From JAFEDN01 sp963795715 (GTDB lineage: Bacteria > Pseudomonadota > Gammaproteobacteria > Coxiellales > Coxiellaceae): DNA of 64,000 nt. Under the pieces are notes generated by a model. It worked only from the letters and a program-made list of their open reading frames with translations, had not been told where the DNA came from and did not search any database. Shown in pieces: positions 27,018 to 35,863 of the stretch. Each line of letters starts with the position of its first letter. The stretch's first letter is position 1. The translations under genes and the position numbers were made by a program. The stretch is taken from the NCBI GenBank assembly GCA_963795715.1, contig CAWCIY010000003.1, positions 248,001 through 312,000 on the forward strand, read 5' to 3'.

Positions 27018-28448
27018 ATGGTCATTACTAAAAAACAAAAGGCAATTCTCACTGTTTTTGGTTTAACTATGATTACGATTGGTTCTGTGGATAGTGTTAG
27101 GAATTTGCCATCAACTGCCTTATTTGGTTCGTCATTAATATTTTATTTTATTCTTGCCGGCATTACCTTTTTGGTGCCAACCGCTTTAATTGCTGCCGAA
27201 TTGTCCAGCACGTGGCTACAAGAAGGAGGTATTTACTTGTGGGTTAGTGAAGCTTTTGGAAAAAAGGCTGGGTTCTTAGCAAGCTGGTATCAATGGGTAG
27301 AAAATGTGGTTTGGTATCCAACTATGTTGTCTATTCTTGCGGGAATTTTTGCTTTTCTTCTTTCACCTAATTTAGTGAATAACAAACTCTATATTTTCTC
27401 TATTATCTTAGTTGTATATTGGACAATAACTTTTTTAAATCTTTTAGGAATGCGTGCTTCAACAAGGTTTGGGGTATTATGTAGTATTTTTGGACTAGTC
27501 ATACCGATGGCGGTAATTATCAGTTTGGGGTTAGTTTGGTACTTTTCAGGACACGTCCTTCAAATATCGCTAAAACCCCATGACCTATTACCTTCAATGT
27601 ACAATACCGATAGTTATATGGCGCTTACAGGAATTATATTGTGTTTCTGTGGAATGGAAGTTACTACAATTCATATTAGAGAGGTCAAACAACCACAAAC
27701 GGAATACCCTAAAGCATTAGGATGGTCAGTGTTAATAATCTTGATTACCATGATATTGGGTTCACTTTCGATTGCCATTGTCATTCCACATAATCAAATT
27801 AGCCTCATCTCGGGAACTATGCAAGCATTTCAGTTTTTCTTAAACGCTCATCATATCAGCTGGCTCTTATGGTTATTGTCAATTCTTATTCTTATTGGTG
27901 GATTAGGTTCTATCAATAACTGGATAATTTCACCGACCAAAGCTTTACATTATGCTATTAAAGATATTGATATATTAAAACAGCTACACCATCAAAATAA
28001 AAAAGAAATGCCTGGTCGATTATTAATCTTGCAAGCTATTTTTGTTACTTTAATTTCAGCTGTTTTTTTGATAATGCCAACCATCAACAGTTCATATTGG
28101 CTGTTAACAGCCTTAACATCTCAATTATATATGGTGATGTATATTTTAATGTTTTTTTCAGCCCTTCATCTCCGTTATAAATTTCCTAGCAAAAATAGGA
28201 CTTTTGTTGTGCCGGGAGGTAAATTAGGTTTGTGGATAGCTTGTGTTTTGGGAATTTTGAGTTCTATTGTTACTATCATCATCGGATTTAAGTGTCCATC
28301 AGATGTAAAAACTTATAGTAATTTAGAATATGCGTTAATAATAGGTTTTGGTTTTATCCTAATCTCCATTTTACCTTTCATCATTTTTTTATTCAAAAAA
28401 AGAAAAGTACTACAACTGGACAACAGCCAGCCTCAAATTGTCAATTAA
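27018..28448 (+). CDS. APC-superfamily amino-acid permease (GadC/YjeM-like)
   Basis: A 476-aa permease with about 12 helices. The first helix pair contains MITIGSVDSVRNLPSTALFGSSLIFYF, and the segment WLQEGGIYLWVSEAFGKKAGFLASWYQWVENVVWYPTMLS is characteristic of the glutamate:GABA antiporter branch of the APC superfamily. An AGGATGAGG ribosome binding site lies just upstream. It is the last gene of the operon, 12 bases after the KAS III-like gene. It probably imports the amino acid used by the alpha-oxoamine synthase or exchanges it for a product; the substrate is unknown. Confidence 0.85.
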   Translation: MVITKKQKAILTVFGLTMITIGSVDSVRNLPSTALFGSSLIFYFILAGITFLVPTALIAAELSSTWLQEGGIYLWVSEAFGKKAGFLASWYQWVENVVWYPTMLSILAGIFAFLLSPNLVNNKLYIFSIILVVYWTITFLNLLGMRASTRFGVLCSIFGLVIPMAVIISLGLVWYFSGHVLQISLKPHDLLPSMYNTDSYMALTGIILCFCGMEVTTIHIREVKQPQTEYPKALGWSVLIILITMILGSLSIAIVIPHNQISLISGTMQAFQFFLNAHHISWLLWLLSILILIGGLGSINNWIISPTKALHYAIKDIDILKQLHHQNKKEMPGRLLILQAIFVTLISAVFLIMPTINSSYWLLTALTSQLYMVMYILMFFSALHLRYKFPSKNRTFVVPGGKLGLWIACVLGILSSIVTIIIGFKCPSDVKTYSNLEYALIIGFGFILISILPFIIFLFKKRKVLQLDNSQPQIVN

Positions 28449-28506
28449 AGAATTTGGATTCGCCATGCAAACATTCTGGATTTGTAACCACAACCACATT
28501 CTGCTT

Positions 28507-28790
28507 TCAAATAGCGGAATGCGACATCTCTTTTAAAGCCAGAGTAGCGATGATGCGTTGTAAATTTGGCCACTCATCTTCAATAAGTGATCGATCAATT
28601 TGACCCACAGGTTTGATCAGGTAGTGCGCGTATTTTGTCAGGTCGTGGCCACAATATAGATGTTTGAGTTGTGTATTGATATTGGTAAAACGAGGGTGCA
28701 ACTGGCAGCCAAACCAATGCATGATGGCAAAATTGGTCATGAGTATTGGAAACGGTATCACGCAGTTTCTCTTTGGGCATAATTTCGCAG
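28507..28790 (-). pseudogene. Tn3-family transposase fragment
   Basis: The pieces PFPILMTNFAIMHWFGCQLHPRFTNINTQLKHLYCG and YLIKPVGQIDRSLIEDEWPNLQRIIATLALKEMSHS match the C-terminal DDE domain region of Tn3-type transposases (FxLxHLxGxxxxPR ... IxxxWDxxLRxxxSI). Both ends are missing and the frame shifts near 28760. No resolvase or Tn3 terminal repeat was seen nearby. Confidence 0.7.
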
Positions 28791-28882
28791 CTAGATCGAG
28801 AAATTCAAGAAATCGCTTATCAAAAAGGATTAATCCCTTATATTTATGCTGATCAAGCGTAATTCCTTATCAAATTGTTTGG

Positions 28883-28905
28883 AATTTCGCGCCAGCGACT
28901 ATATA
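28883..28905 (+). repeat. 23-bp inverted repeat partner (IS end remnant)
   Basis: AATTTCGCGCCAGCGACTATATA is the exact reverse complement of 33219-33241, the outer end of the IS5-like element. It probably marks the end of a lost second copy, so the 4.3 kb between them lies between two inward-facing IS ends. Confidence 0.75.
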
Positions 28906-29493
28906 ATCCTAAAAATCAAACACTCAGTGGTGAACTAAGTTTATGATTTATCAGTAATTTTAGCTGATCAATTTTAAAACAAATCAGGTTGCCCGCTAGT
29001 AAAAAGCCTAGTAAGTCCTAGTTGTGTCCTGCAAATCTCCGATCTGCGCGAGAGGTCTCAAGGTTAATAATTAGCCTTTCCTTGACCAAAGCAATACCAG
29101 TAAATTTTTATCTTCCCACCGATAATGCCACATAATTCTCTGAAGTTCTGAATTAACTTTGGATTTGATATTTTTTTCATTTTGGGGGAAGTTTCGCTTC
29201 TGCCATCAAGCGTAATTCATGGCTTTCATTATAAAAAAACTGACATTCAGAGATCAGGTACTTATACCGGTCAAACAACGTTAGCTTTCTTTGCATTAAT
29301 AATGTAAATAAATTTTTAACTTCTATAGGGAAATTTTTAGTCAATTCGTTGAATTGTAAGAACCCCCGTTTTTTCGAATCATTTTTCAGAACAAGCGCAT
29401 TCCAAATGCAATAGGGTATTTTTAGAGCACTGTTTAATTCTCAGTTGGATATTTAGCAAAAATACCAGTACCATACTACATTTTCCGTATGAG
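28906..29493. other. 588-base gap with decayed sequence
   Basis: No intact gene. A minus-strand stretch near 29060-29170 reads LQRIMWHYRWEDKNLLVLLWSRKG or, in the next frame, FRELCGIIGGKIKIYWYCFGQGKANY. It could be a toxin remnant but is too short to name. An 8-codon-rich A/T region precedes the Sel1 gene. Confidence 0.3.
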
Positions 29494-30923
29494 GTGCGGG
29501 TGAATATTTCAGATATACCCAAGCTAACAAATTGTAATTCCTTTTTTAGGATAATGAGTTTATTTCTTTTAATTCTAATCCATTTAAATGCATATTCCAG
29601 TGAAGGAAACGCAACACCTGTTTGTGCCACATTAGAATCATGTAAATTGATGATAGCCAAAGGTAATGTATGTGCTATTGGTTTGTACGTTTTATTAGCT
29701 GTAAAAATGGATGATATTGTTAAAAAAAATTCTGTCTCTACTACTAATATTAATCGGAAACAAGCAGAAGCAGATTTCCAAAAAGAATTGGCAAAAAGAC
29801 TTGATTCTGTTATGAAACCTTATCTGCAAGTTGTTTCAAATGATAAAACATTATGTGGGGCACGATCGCAAGTAGGATTTGCAATGTTGTATTCCCTTTC
29901 AGGAGATACAACGCTCAAAAAAGATTGGTTTAAAAAATCTGTTTCGACTTATGAATATCTAGCTAAAAATGGCTCATTAAAGGCTCAATATGAACTTGGA
30001 AGAAATTATGATTCTGTTTATGGTATAAATCCTGATATTAAGAAAAGAAATTATTGGTATCAGCAAACGATAAACAATGGTGAAGTTGGTGAAAATGGCA
30101 TTTCAATAGCACTTCAATTAGGAGCTTACTATTCGGATAAAGGGGATTTTCCAGAGGCACTGAAATGGTATAAAAATAGATCAAGTATTAATAGAAGATA
30201 GGCTGGCAACAGCTTATTATACAGGAAAAGACTATTATACTGGTAAGATTTATCCCATAGACTACCAAAAAGCATTTTACTGGTATAATTTGATAGTTAA
30301 TGGTAAGCCTCCAGATGACCATATCTTAAAATCTTATTATTTGGAAGCACAAGAACGGATTGCTCAAATGTATCAGGATGGTAAAGGAACATCGCAAGAT
30401 TACAATAAAGCAATTTATTGGTACAAAAAATTTATTGAGGGAACAAGCTCTCTAAAAGACTCTAATGAAAATAATTTAAATCAAATTAAGGCTATGTTTT
30501 TTCTTGAGTTTTGTTATTATCAATTACAGGATCTTAATTCAGCAATCTATTGGTATAACTTAGCTGCTCAACGTGGATCTTCAGAGGCAATGATAAATGT
30601 TGGTTTGATATATTACCAAAATCATAAATATACTGACGCGGTTCAATCATACGAAAATTCTGCAACTTAAAAACCCTATAGGACAATTTCTTTTAGCGCA
30701 AATGTATTTAAATGGGTTTGGTGTTTTGGAAGATAGGAAACAAGCTTATGCTTAGGTTTCTGTTTCTATAGCTAATGGTTTATCTCAAGATTTCGAGAAA
30801 TCAGCTATTGAGATGCGAACTAATTTAGAAGTAGGATTTTCCTTAAAAAAAGAAACTGAATCATTTAAAGAGGCAAAAGCCTTAGCCCAAGACTATTATG
30901 ATAAATATCACATGCCCACTTAA
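29494..30923 (+). pseudogene. Secreted Sel1/TPR-repeat protein gene, broken in several places
   Basis: Begins with a signal-peptide-like segment (MSLFLLILIHLNAYSSEG, from the ATG at 29554; a GTG at 29494 would add 20 residues). It then shows Sel1-like repeats: AQYELGRNYDSVYG..., ALQLGAYYSDKGDFPEALKWYK, AQERIAQMYQDGKGTSQDYNKAIYWYKK, LNSAIYWYNLAAQRGSSEAMINVGLIYY and FLLAQMYLNGFGVLEDRKQAYA. The frame shifts near 30180 and 30667, and a TAG at 30753 stands where AYAW would be expected. The last frame closes at 30923. Sel1 proteins scaffold protein-protein contacts and are common as Legionella virulence factors. This copy is dead unless the lesions are sequencing errors. Confidence 0.75.
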
Positions 30924-31335
30924 TGAATTTAATAGGCCTGTAGATATGAGAAAACAATATTTATAGTTTTAAATCCCACATTCCTGCGATCTTTTTTAAG
31001 AAATTTCATATATTCGCAGGCTGAATCTCCAAATAATCGAATAATTTCTTTTCTTCAATCGTGCAAGTTAGCCGATTTTTTTAAAAATTGTATCGCTAAA
31101 TATAACTGCTTGCTCGTAAATTCCTAGGCCCCAATTTAAATTATCCCATCCCACCACCAGGGCCTCTTCTTCGTAAAGAGCTCTCACTTGTCATGGCCGC
31201 AGTTGATTATTTTTTTAAAGGCTTTATACTGACCGGAGTATTGATCTTTGTAAATCTAGATTTTAACTGCAATTTTTGATTGCTTTTAAATTTTTTAGTT
31301 TCGAGGGATGCATTTTAATTAAAGGAAGAAAAAAA
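30924..31335. other. 412-base gap, remnant only
   Basis: A minus-strand open stretch of 40 codons (about 31065-31187, MRALYEEEALVVGWDNLNWGLGIYEQAVIF) follows directly after a stop codon and lacks a ribosome binding site. It is probably a leftover of a gene. Nothing else was seen. Confidence 0.3.
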
Positions 31336-31566
31336 ATGAGCATCTATTTAAAATGCGCCCAAATTCAGGGCGATGCGACCATAAAGGGCTGTGAAGGCTC
31401 TGTGAGTTTAATTAAGTGTGCTTTTACCGGAGTATATAAACCTGTTGAAGATATCATTTTAGGATATGATTCATTCGAAATAACTTATACACCTCGAAAT
31501 GCGGATAATTCAATGCAATCTCCTGTCCGCACCGGCTTTGATGTTTCCAAAGGCATACCGGTTTAG
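31336..31566 (+). CDS. Hcp-like protein, truncated N-terminal part
   Basis: ATG at 31336 follows AAGGAAG. The 76-aa product MSIYLKCAQIQGDATIKGCEGSVSLIKCAFTGVYKPVED resembles the start of Hcp, the hexameric tube protein of type VI secretion systems (typically MxIYLKxxxIxGDxTxKGxEGWIxLxSF). It is about half the normal 160 residues and stops five bases before the next frame. Hcp fused to, or encoded just before, a toxin is a known way to deliver effectors. No other type VI structural gene is in the window, so this is an orphan locus. Confidence 0.65.
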   Translation: MSIYLKCAQIQGDATIKGCEGSVSLIKCAFTGVYKPVEDIILGYDSFEITYTPRNADNSMQSPVRTGFDVSKGIPV

Positions 31567-31571
31567 ATTTT

Positions 31572-32679
31572 ATGTATCGGGATAAATCTGGCTGCGCATT
31601 TATTACTCAAATCCATTCGTTAAACGAGATCGCTAAGCGGTTTTCCCCCTCTAAAAAGCCGGAGGATATGGCGGAATATTTGAAAACCCTTCGGACAATG
31701 AATCGCTTTAATCAACAATGGAATCCAGCCTTTTCTCACTATTCCAGTTTCCCAATGCAGGCACACAGCTGCCTTTATCTACCCACACCTGCCGATATCA
31801 AGGAATACCAACAACGGAGTAAATTTGCGAATGTCTTGATGCAAAAATGGTTAATCAGTAAAGAAGAATGGCTGGCTTCTATTCGCAGCTTAAATCATGC
31901 CTCTTTTTCGGTGCGCCAAACGATTAATAACTTCGTTGAGCACTATGATTTAGAAACGGTAGGCAAGATTGCCTTGCTGGTTCAGAAAATAAATAAAAAT
32001 CGTACTGAAGTAGCAACCGGCGCTGTTGGATTAGCTTTAACCGGGGCTGAGCAAATTGCTGATCATGTGACTAAAAGTGCAGAAAAAATAACCAATTTAA
32101 TGGCTAAGGCTGAATCAAAATTGATCGCCTATCGTGATGCGCCGCTCGGATTAAAAACATTAGCTAAAGAAGATTATATTGAATCTCATAAAGAGTTAAA
32201 AGCAGAATTCGCTCATTACTTAAAACAAAAAATCGGTGTAGCTGGTAAACAGTTGGAATTTGTAAACAGCCGGGAAAAATGGTTACTACGTTTGAAAACA
32301 GGAGTTCCTAATTCCGGTGTCATTGATACAACCGCTTTTAAAGCTCTCACTAAGGTGGCTCGTAGTGCGATAATGATTAATCGAGGAACCACTATTCTTC
32401 ACCTGGGCTTATCTGGCAAAGAGGTATTTGATACTTATAAAGATCATGGAAACTGGCAAAAAAAATTGATAGAAGAAATGGGGGGGGTTTGGAGGCGCTC
32501 TTTTAGGAAATGCTCTTAAAGATTGGTTTATAGAATTGTTATTTTTAGGACCAGAAGGTTGGATTCTGATTCTAATAAGAATAGCATTTGTCAGCGCTTC
32601 TGAGTATGGTGGTTATTGGTTAAGTGAACATGGTTACGATCACATAAAGAATAAAGTAAATGCTTTTTCCCCCTTATGA
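31572..32679 (+). pseudogene. Hcp-associated effector candidate, one-base frameshift near its end
   Basis: The open frame 31572-32519 encodes 315 aa. It starts MYRDKSGCAFITQIHSLNEIAKRF, a LysM-like pattern that continues to SCLYLPTPADIKEYQ. A helical region with a Gly/Ala-rich patch (TEVATGAVGLALTGAEQIADHV) and a hydrophobic C-terminus follow. At 32480-32487 there are eight Gs; with seven, the protein would continue as GGFGGALLGNALKDWFIELLFLGPEGWILILIRIAF to a stop at 32677-32679, adding membrane-like segments. Such glycine-zipper and hydrophobic tails are frequent in pore-forming toxins, but the activity is not known. The 3' end overlaps the first candidate immunity gene. Confidence 0.55.
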
Positions 32680-33064
32680 TCCTTTTAAAGAAACATTAGA
32701 TTTAATTTTAATTGGAGGAATGGTTTTATTTACAACGATTTCATCAATATCTGCATGTCTAGTTCGATTTTTCATCATGCCAGAGCTGGATAAAAAATTT
32801 TATAAAATTCAAATTTATGATTACTATTGGCAGCCATTTAATCGGTGCTCTTTATATGCTAATTACATTTCCCCTTTTGGTATAAAAAGAAAAAAAAGTC
32901 CGATATATAAAATTATGTCCGATCTTAGTTTAAACTATCCTATTACTAAGTTCCAATTAATTATTTCAAATATTAAGGTGATTTCCACCCATTTTTTAGT
33001 ATTGTGTGTATTAACTTTTGGTCTACATTATTTAATATTCTGTATTAAAAATTGGCTAATATGA
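32660..33064 (+). CDS. Two-helix membrane protein, candidate immunity protein 1
   Basis: A 134-aa protein with a hydrophobic helix near residues 13-38 (LILIGGMVLFTTISSISACLVRFFI) and another near 107-130 (VISTHFLVLCVLTFGLHYLIFCI). Its start overlaps the end of the effector frame, the usual position of an immunity gene. The following gene is its paralogue (LFPPY...LVRFFIMPELDKKF versus IFPSY...LIRFSLMTKLDKKF). Membrane-located immunity proteins fit an effector that attacks the inner membrane or periplasm. The role is inferred from position and duplication only. Confidence 0.5.
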   Translation: MLFPPYDPFKETLDLILIGGMVLFTTISSISACLVRFFIMPELDKKFYKIQIYDYYWQPFNRCSLYANYISPFGIKRKKSPIYKIMSDLSLNYPITKFQLIISNIKVISTHFLVLCVLTFGLHYLIFCIKNWLI

Positions 33065-33225
33065 TTTTTCCAAGCTATAAGTCGGTTCCAGATTCCTTGA
33101 ATGAAACTATTTTTATGATTGGTCAAATATTGAATTTATTATGTAGTATTGTAGGAATAATAGCCTCATTTTTAATACGTTTTTCATTAATGACAAAACT
33201 AGATAAAAAATTTACTTCTATATAG
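33061..33225 (+). pseudogene. Candidate immunity protein 2, truncated by the IS5-like element
   Basis: An ATG overlapping the preceding stop begins MIFPSYKSVPDSLNETIFMIGQILNLLCSIVGIIASFLIRFSLMTKLDKKFTSI and ends in a TAG formed at the IS edge. It is the tandem paralogue of the previous gene, cut after about 54 residues. Duplicated immunity genes behind one effector are a common arrangement. Confidence 0.55.
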
Positions 33226-33241
33226 TCGCTGGCGCGAAATT
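33219..33241 (-). repeat. Outer end of the IS5-like element (23-bp repeat)
   Basis: TATATAGTCGCTGGCGCGAAATT matches 28883-28905 exactly in inverse orientation and includes the transposase stop codon. It is probably the terminal repeat of the element. Confidence 0.7.
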
Positions 33242-34502
33242 ATTTACATACAGCAGCTCCCGTTAAATAGCGCATGAGCTGTCTGGCATTAAATCCCATG
33301 ACTGCAGCATAACCAGCAGCTTCAGTTGCTTTATCAGATTTCATTCTACTTTTTCCTAATTGTCCGAGATGTTTAATATGGCCAATGAGAGGTTCAATGC
33401 CAGCGCGTCGATTGACTAATTTTTCTGAAACACCCGTATCGGTGCTCGTTTTTTTACGCCCAGGTTTTTGTAAACCTAATTCCTTAACATCGATAGCCTT
33501 TAAAGCTTTTTCATTTGCTTTAGAATAGTAACCTTTATCGGCTGTCACAGATTCCAATGTGATTCCAGAAAATAATTCTTGATGTAATCTTATCATTGAA
33601 TGAATTGACTTTTTGTCTTCTTGTCGCACTGTTTCACAACGACCCACAATAAAAAAGTTTCCATTCACTCTCCCTAATTGAAAATTCCTGCCAAATTGTA
33701 ACCGGCGATCTAATTTATTTTTATTAAAACAGGATACTGCCTTCGCATGAAAAGCGAGTATTTTACCTGATTTTAGTGCTCCTTTTCTGATAAAATGAGA
33801 AGCATCCAATAAATATTTTTTCCCATGTTCTTTGATTTGTGAAATAGCAGTGCAAATATTCCAAGGAAGATTCAATTTAGCCGAGCTTTCTTCAAAATTC
33901 TGACAAAATCTTAATGTCTGTTTGACTTCAGCATAAACTGTATGCCATAGTTTCCGTTGTAATGATTGTTTTTCTTGGGTGTTATTCGGTTTATTAAAAA
34001 AATACTCCCTCATTTGAGATTTCACTTTTTTTAAATCCACTTCAGCTAACCCTGGGCATAATTGCTTGGCGTGGGTCATCAAATAATCACGAACTTTCTT
34101 TACTTTTGCTGTTAATTTTCCCAATAAATTAACATCCGAAGGATAACTGATATTCGCTTCCTGAATCGTTGAGTCAATGTCGAGTTGTTCTGCTTTTGAA
34201 AAACCCAGTTGAGTGGCAATCCGCGTCAATTGGTTCGCCAATTGCTGTTGTGTCCCCGCTGAAAGGCGAGAACGAAATTCTTCAATTTTAGTATGGTCAG
34301 GACAGCTCCATTTCTTCACAACCTCTTTCCCACAAAATAATTGATAAGCCGCATTATCCTTTATACTGTACTCAGTTTGACGATCAGTCTTATTAAAAAG
34401 TTGTTGTAATAAATAAGCTCCCAAATGGATTCTTAAACTCAATGGTCTGCCCACCCACCATTTCTTCTTAGCTGTCATCATTAAATTGGGCAAAAAATCC
34501 AT
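33240..34502 (-). CDS. IS4/IS5-superfamily transposase (DUF772 + DDE_Tnp_1), N-terminus clipped
   Basis: A 420-aa transposase with the N-terminal DUF772-type segment GRPLSLRIHLGAYLLQQLFNKTDRQTEYSIKDNAAYQLFCG and a C-terminal DDE part with DASHFIRKG, ESVTADKGYYSKANEKAL and NRRAGIEPLIGHIKHLGQLGKSRM. The first Met is only two bases from cassette copy B, leaving no room for a terminal repeat or ribosome binding site. The true N-terminus was therefore probably lost when the junction formed, and the element is likely inactive. It separates the immunity gene from cassette copy B. Confidence 0.85.
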   Translation of the reverse strand: MDFLPNLMMTAKKKWWVGRPLSLRIHLGAYLLQQLFNKTDRQTEYSIKDNAAYQLFCGKEVVKKWSCPDHTKIEEFRSRLSAGTQQQLANQLTRIATQLGFSKAEQLDIDSTIQEANISYPSDVNLLGKLTAKVKKVRDYLMTHAKQLCPGLAEVDLKKVKSQMREYFFNKPNNTQEKQSLQRKLWHTVYAEVKQTLRFCQNFEESSAKLNLPWNICTAISQIKEHGKKYLLDASHFIRKGALKSGKILAFHAKAVSCFNKNKLDRRLQFGRNFQLGRVNGNFFIVGRCETVRQEDKKSIHSMIRLHQELFSGITLESVTADKGYYSKANEKALKAIDVKELGLQKPGRKKTSTDTGVSEKLVNRRAGIEPLIGHIKHLGQLGKSRMKSDKATEAAGYAAVMGFNARQLMRYLTGAAVCK

Positions 34503-34504
34503 TG

Positions 34505-34780
34505 TTTTGTTAAATTTAATTATGGAAGAAAAAAAAGAAGGTCATAAAATCGGCATACTAGGCAAAGATGATCAAGTTTTAAAAGAGATTGTGAACCTTT
34601 AAAATGTCCCAGACAGTAGACATTGGAAGTCTTGTTAATTCCGGAATGGGTGTCAGTATTAATTCTTCTCAGAAAGAAGATCCCAAAGACGCTAGAATCA
34701 GAAGATTCAAAGACATTACCTTATTTTTGACAACACTTTTTATGTTCATTTTTATATTTGGATTTTGTTCTTTCGTCATT
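34505..34780 (+). repeat. Two-gene cassette repeat, copy B
   Basis: Identical over 276 bases to 16901-17176. It starts inside the antitoxin-like gene, next to the transposase, and is cut at 34780 by a 968-base insert. The continuation of the cassette resumes at 35749. Confidence 0.85.
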
Positions 34781-34789
34781 GCGACTTAG
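34604..34789 (+). pseudogene. Small membrane protein, copy B, interrupted
   Basis: Encodes the same MSQTVDIGSLVNSGMGVSINSS...FIFIFGFCSFVI as copy A but ends two codons into the inserted segment. The missing end is at 35749-35854, where the frame SPHFSSDFQKWAMAIDGSIASGLLSHIITKKNFP closes with TAA. Rejoined, the protein would be about 95 aa with two hydrophobic segments. Confidence 0.6.
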
Positions 34790-35243
34790 GACTAATTGTC
34801 AGTGTTCCCTGATGGTTTTGATTCGTTGTCGTAAATTTACCCTCAAAACCTGAACCTGGGTTTTGGGACTTGATTCCCCATTGTATTGAATTAAATTGAT
34901 TATAATACCATTCCAGTTTGAGTATGTCAGTGGTGTGTATACAGTCATCATCGTTACAAATAGAAACAGTATGCCATGCATATGGGTTTTTAGCCAAACA
35001 GGACAAATCGTTGTTGGAACTATTCCAAAAGTTAAGTACACCGCCAGAATGTCTCGTTATTGTCTGACCTCCAGAGGCATTGCCGCCCGAACAAGCGCAA
35101 TCGACATCTACCCGTACCGCAATATAATGTCCGCTATTATTATTAACCGTTAATTGTGATGTAGGGTCCCCACAACTTGCCTGAGCTAACCCATAAAAGC
35201 CGATCAATGAAGTTAATATTAACAATTTATTGATTATTTTCAT
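34776..35243 (-). CDS. Small secreted Cys-rich protein, 155 aa
   Basis: AGGAGAG precedes the ATG. A clear signal peptide (MKIINKLLILTSLIGFYGLAQA, cleavage before SCG) is followed by a Gly/Ser/Asn-rich, probably beta-stranded domain with paired cysteines (DVDCACSGG, LSCLAKN, ICNDDDCIHT). It lies inside the 968-base insert that splits cassette copy B. It reads towards the cassette, with its last codons reaching the junction. Probably periplasmic or exported. Unrelated to known families as far as can be seen. Confidence 0.65.
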   Translation of the reverse strand: MKIINKLLILTSLIGFYGLAQASCGDPTSQLTVNNNSGHYIAVRVDVDCACSGGNASGGQTITRHSGGVLNFWNSSNNDLSCLAKNPYAWHTVSICNDDDCIHTTDILKLEWYYNQFNSIQWGIKSQNPGSGFEGKFTTTNQNHQGTLTISPKSQ

Positions 35244-35400
35244 AGGATACTCTCCTTGGCATTGTTTTATGTATAATATTAGGATTTTTTTTCGTGATAT
35301 GCAACCAGAGCACCTGACTTCGCAATAAATTTGAGTAATAAAATAAATTTATTTTTATAAAACAAGAGGTTAAAAATTTTAGGCACTACATTATTTTGAG

Positions 35401-35742
35401 TTATTGTATGTAAATACTGGCATCCAGAGAGCGTTCTAACTCAAAGGCTTTGTATATTTTTCTGGCATTGTTGGAGTAGGTTCCCGGCACCCGGTAGCGG
35501 TCTTTAGTCCTTTTATCTCTATAAATAGCCTCATCACGAATGTTCGTGATAATACCATGCAAGCCATCCCATTGCGCAGCCATTTCAATTTTATCTTCAT
35601 CTAAAGTTACTGTTTCCTCATCATTTACGCTAACAAATTTTTTTGCACCTTGATTAGTGATTAATTTTTTAGGGTTGCTTTGTTTCCCGATGTTTTTTTT
35701 CAATTTCTCCAAGATTCGTTGTCGATCTTTCAAATCCTTCAT
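35401..35742 (-). pseudogene. IS1634-family transposase fragment
   Basis: The segment KDRQRILEKLKKNIG...KKFVSVNDEETVTLDEDKIEMAAQWDGLHGIITNI follows the C-terminal pattern of IS1634/IS4-type transposases (WDGLKGxxTN after a charged lead). The rest of the transposase is missing at both sides. The fragment lies at the right end of the insert in cassette copy B. TCATTGC occurs at both edges of the insert (34776-34782 and 35739-35745). Confidence 0.6.
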
Positions 35743-35748
35743 TGCACG

Positions 35749-35854
35749 TAGTCCTCACTTTAGCTCAGATTTCCAAAAATGGGCCATGGCCATCGATGGC
35801 AGTATTGCTTCTGGGTTGTTATCACATATTATTACTAAAAAAAATTTTCCTTAA
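35749..35854 (+). pseudogene. Detached 3' end of cassette membrane protein, copy B
   Basis: The first 31 bases equal 17179-17209. The frame then continues with WAMAIDGSIASGLLSHIITKKNFP and a TAA, which copy A has lost. It shows how the intact cassette gene ended. Confidence 0.6.
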
Positions 35855-35863
35855 TCGATCAAG

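Noticed and set aside
28883..33241. Considered as a single intact transposon
   Set aside because: The repeats face inwards from two IS ends, there is no transposase between them, and no target duplication was seen.
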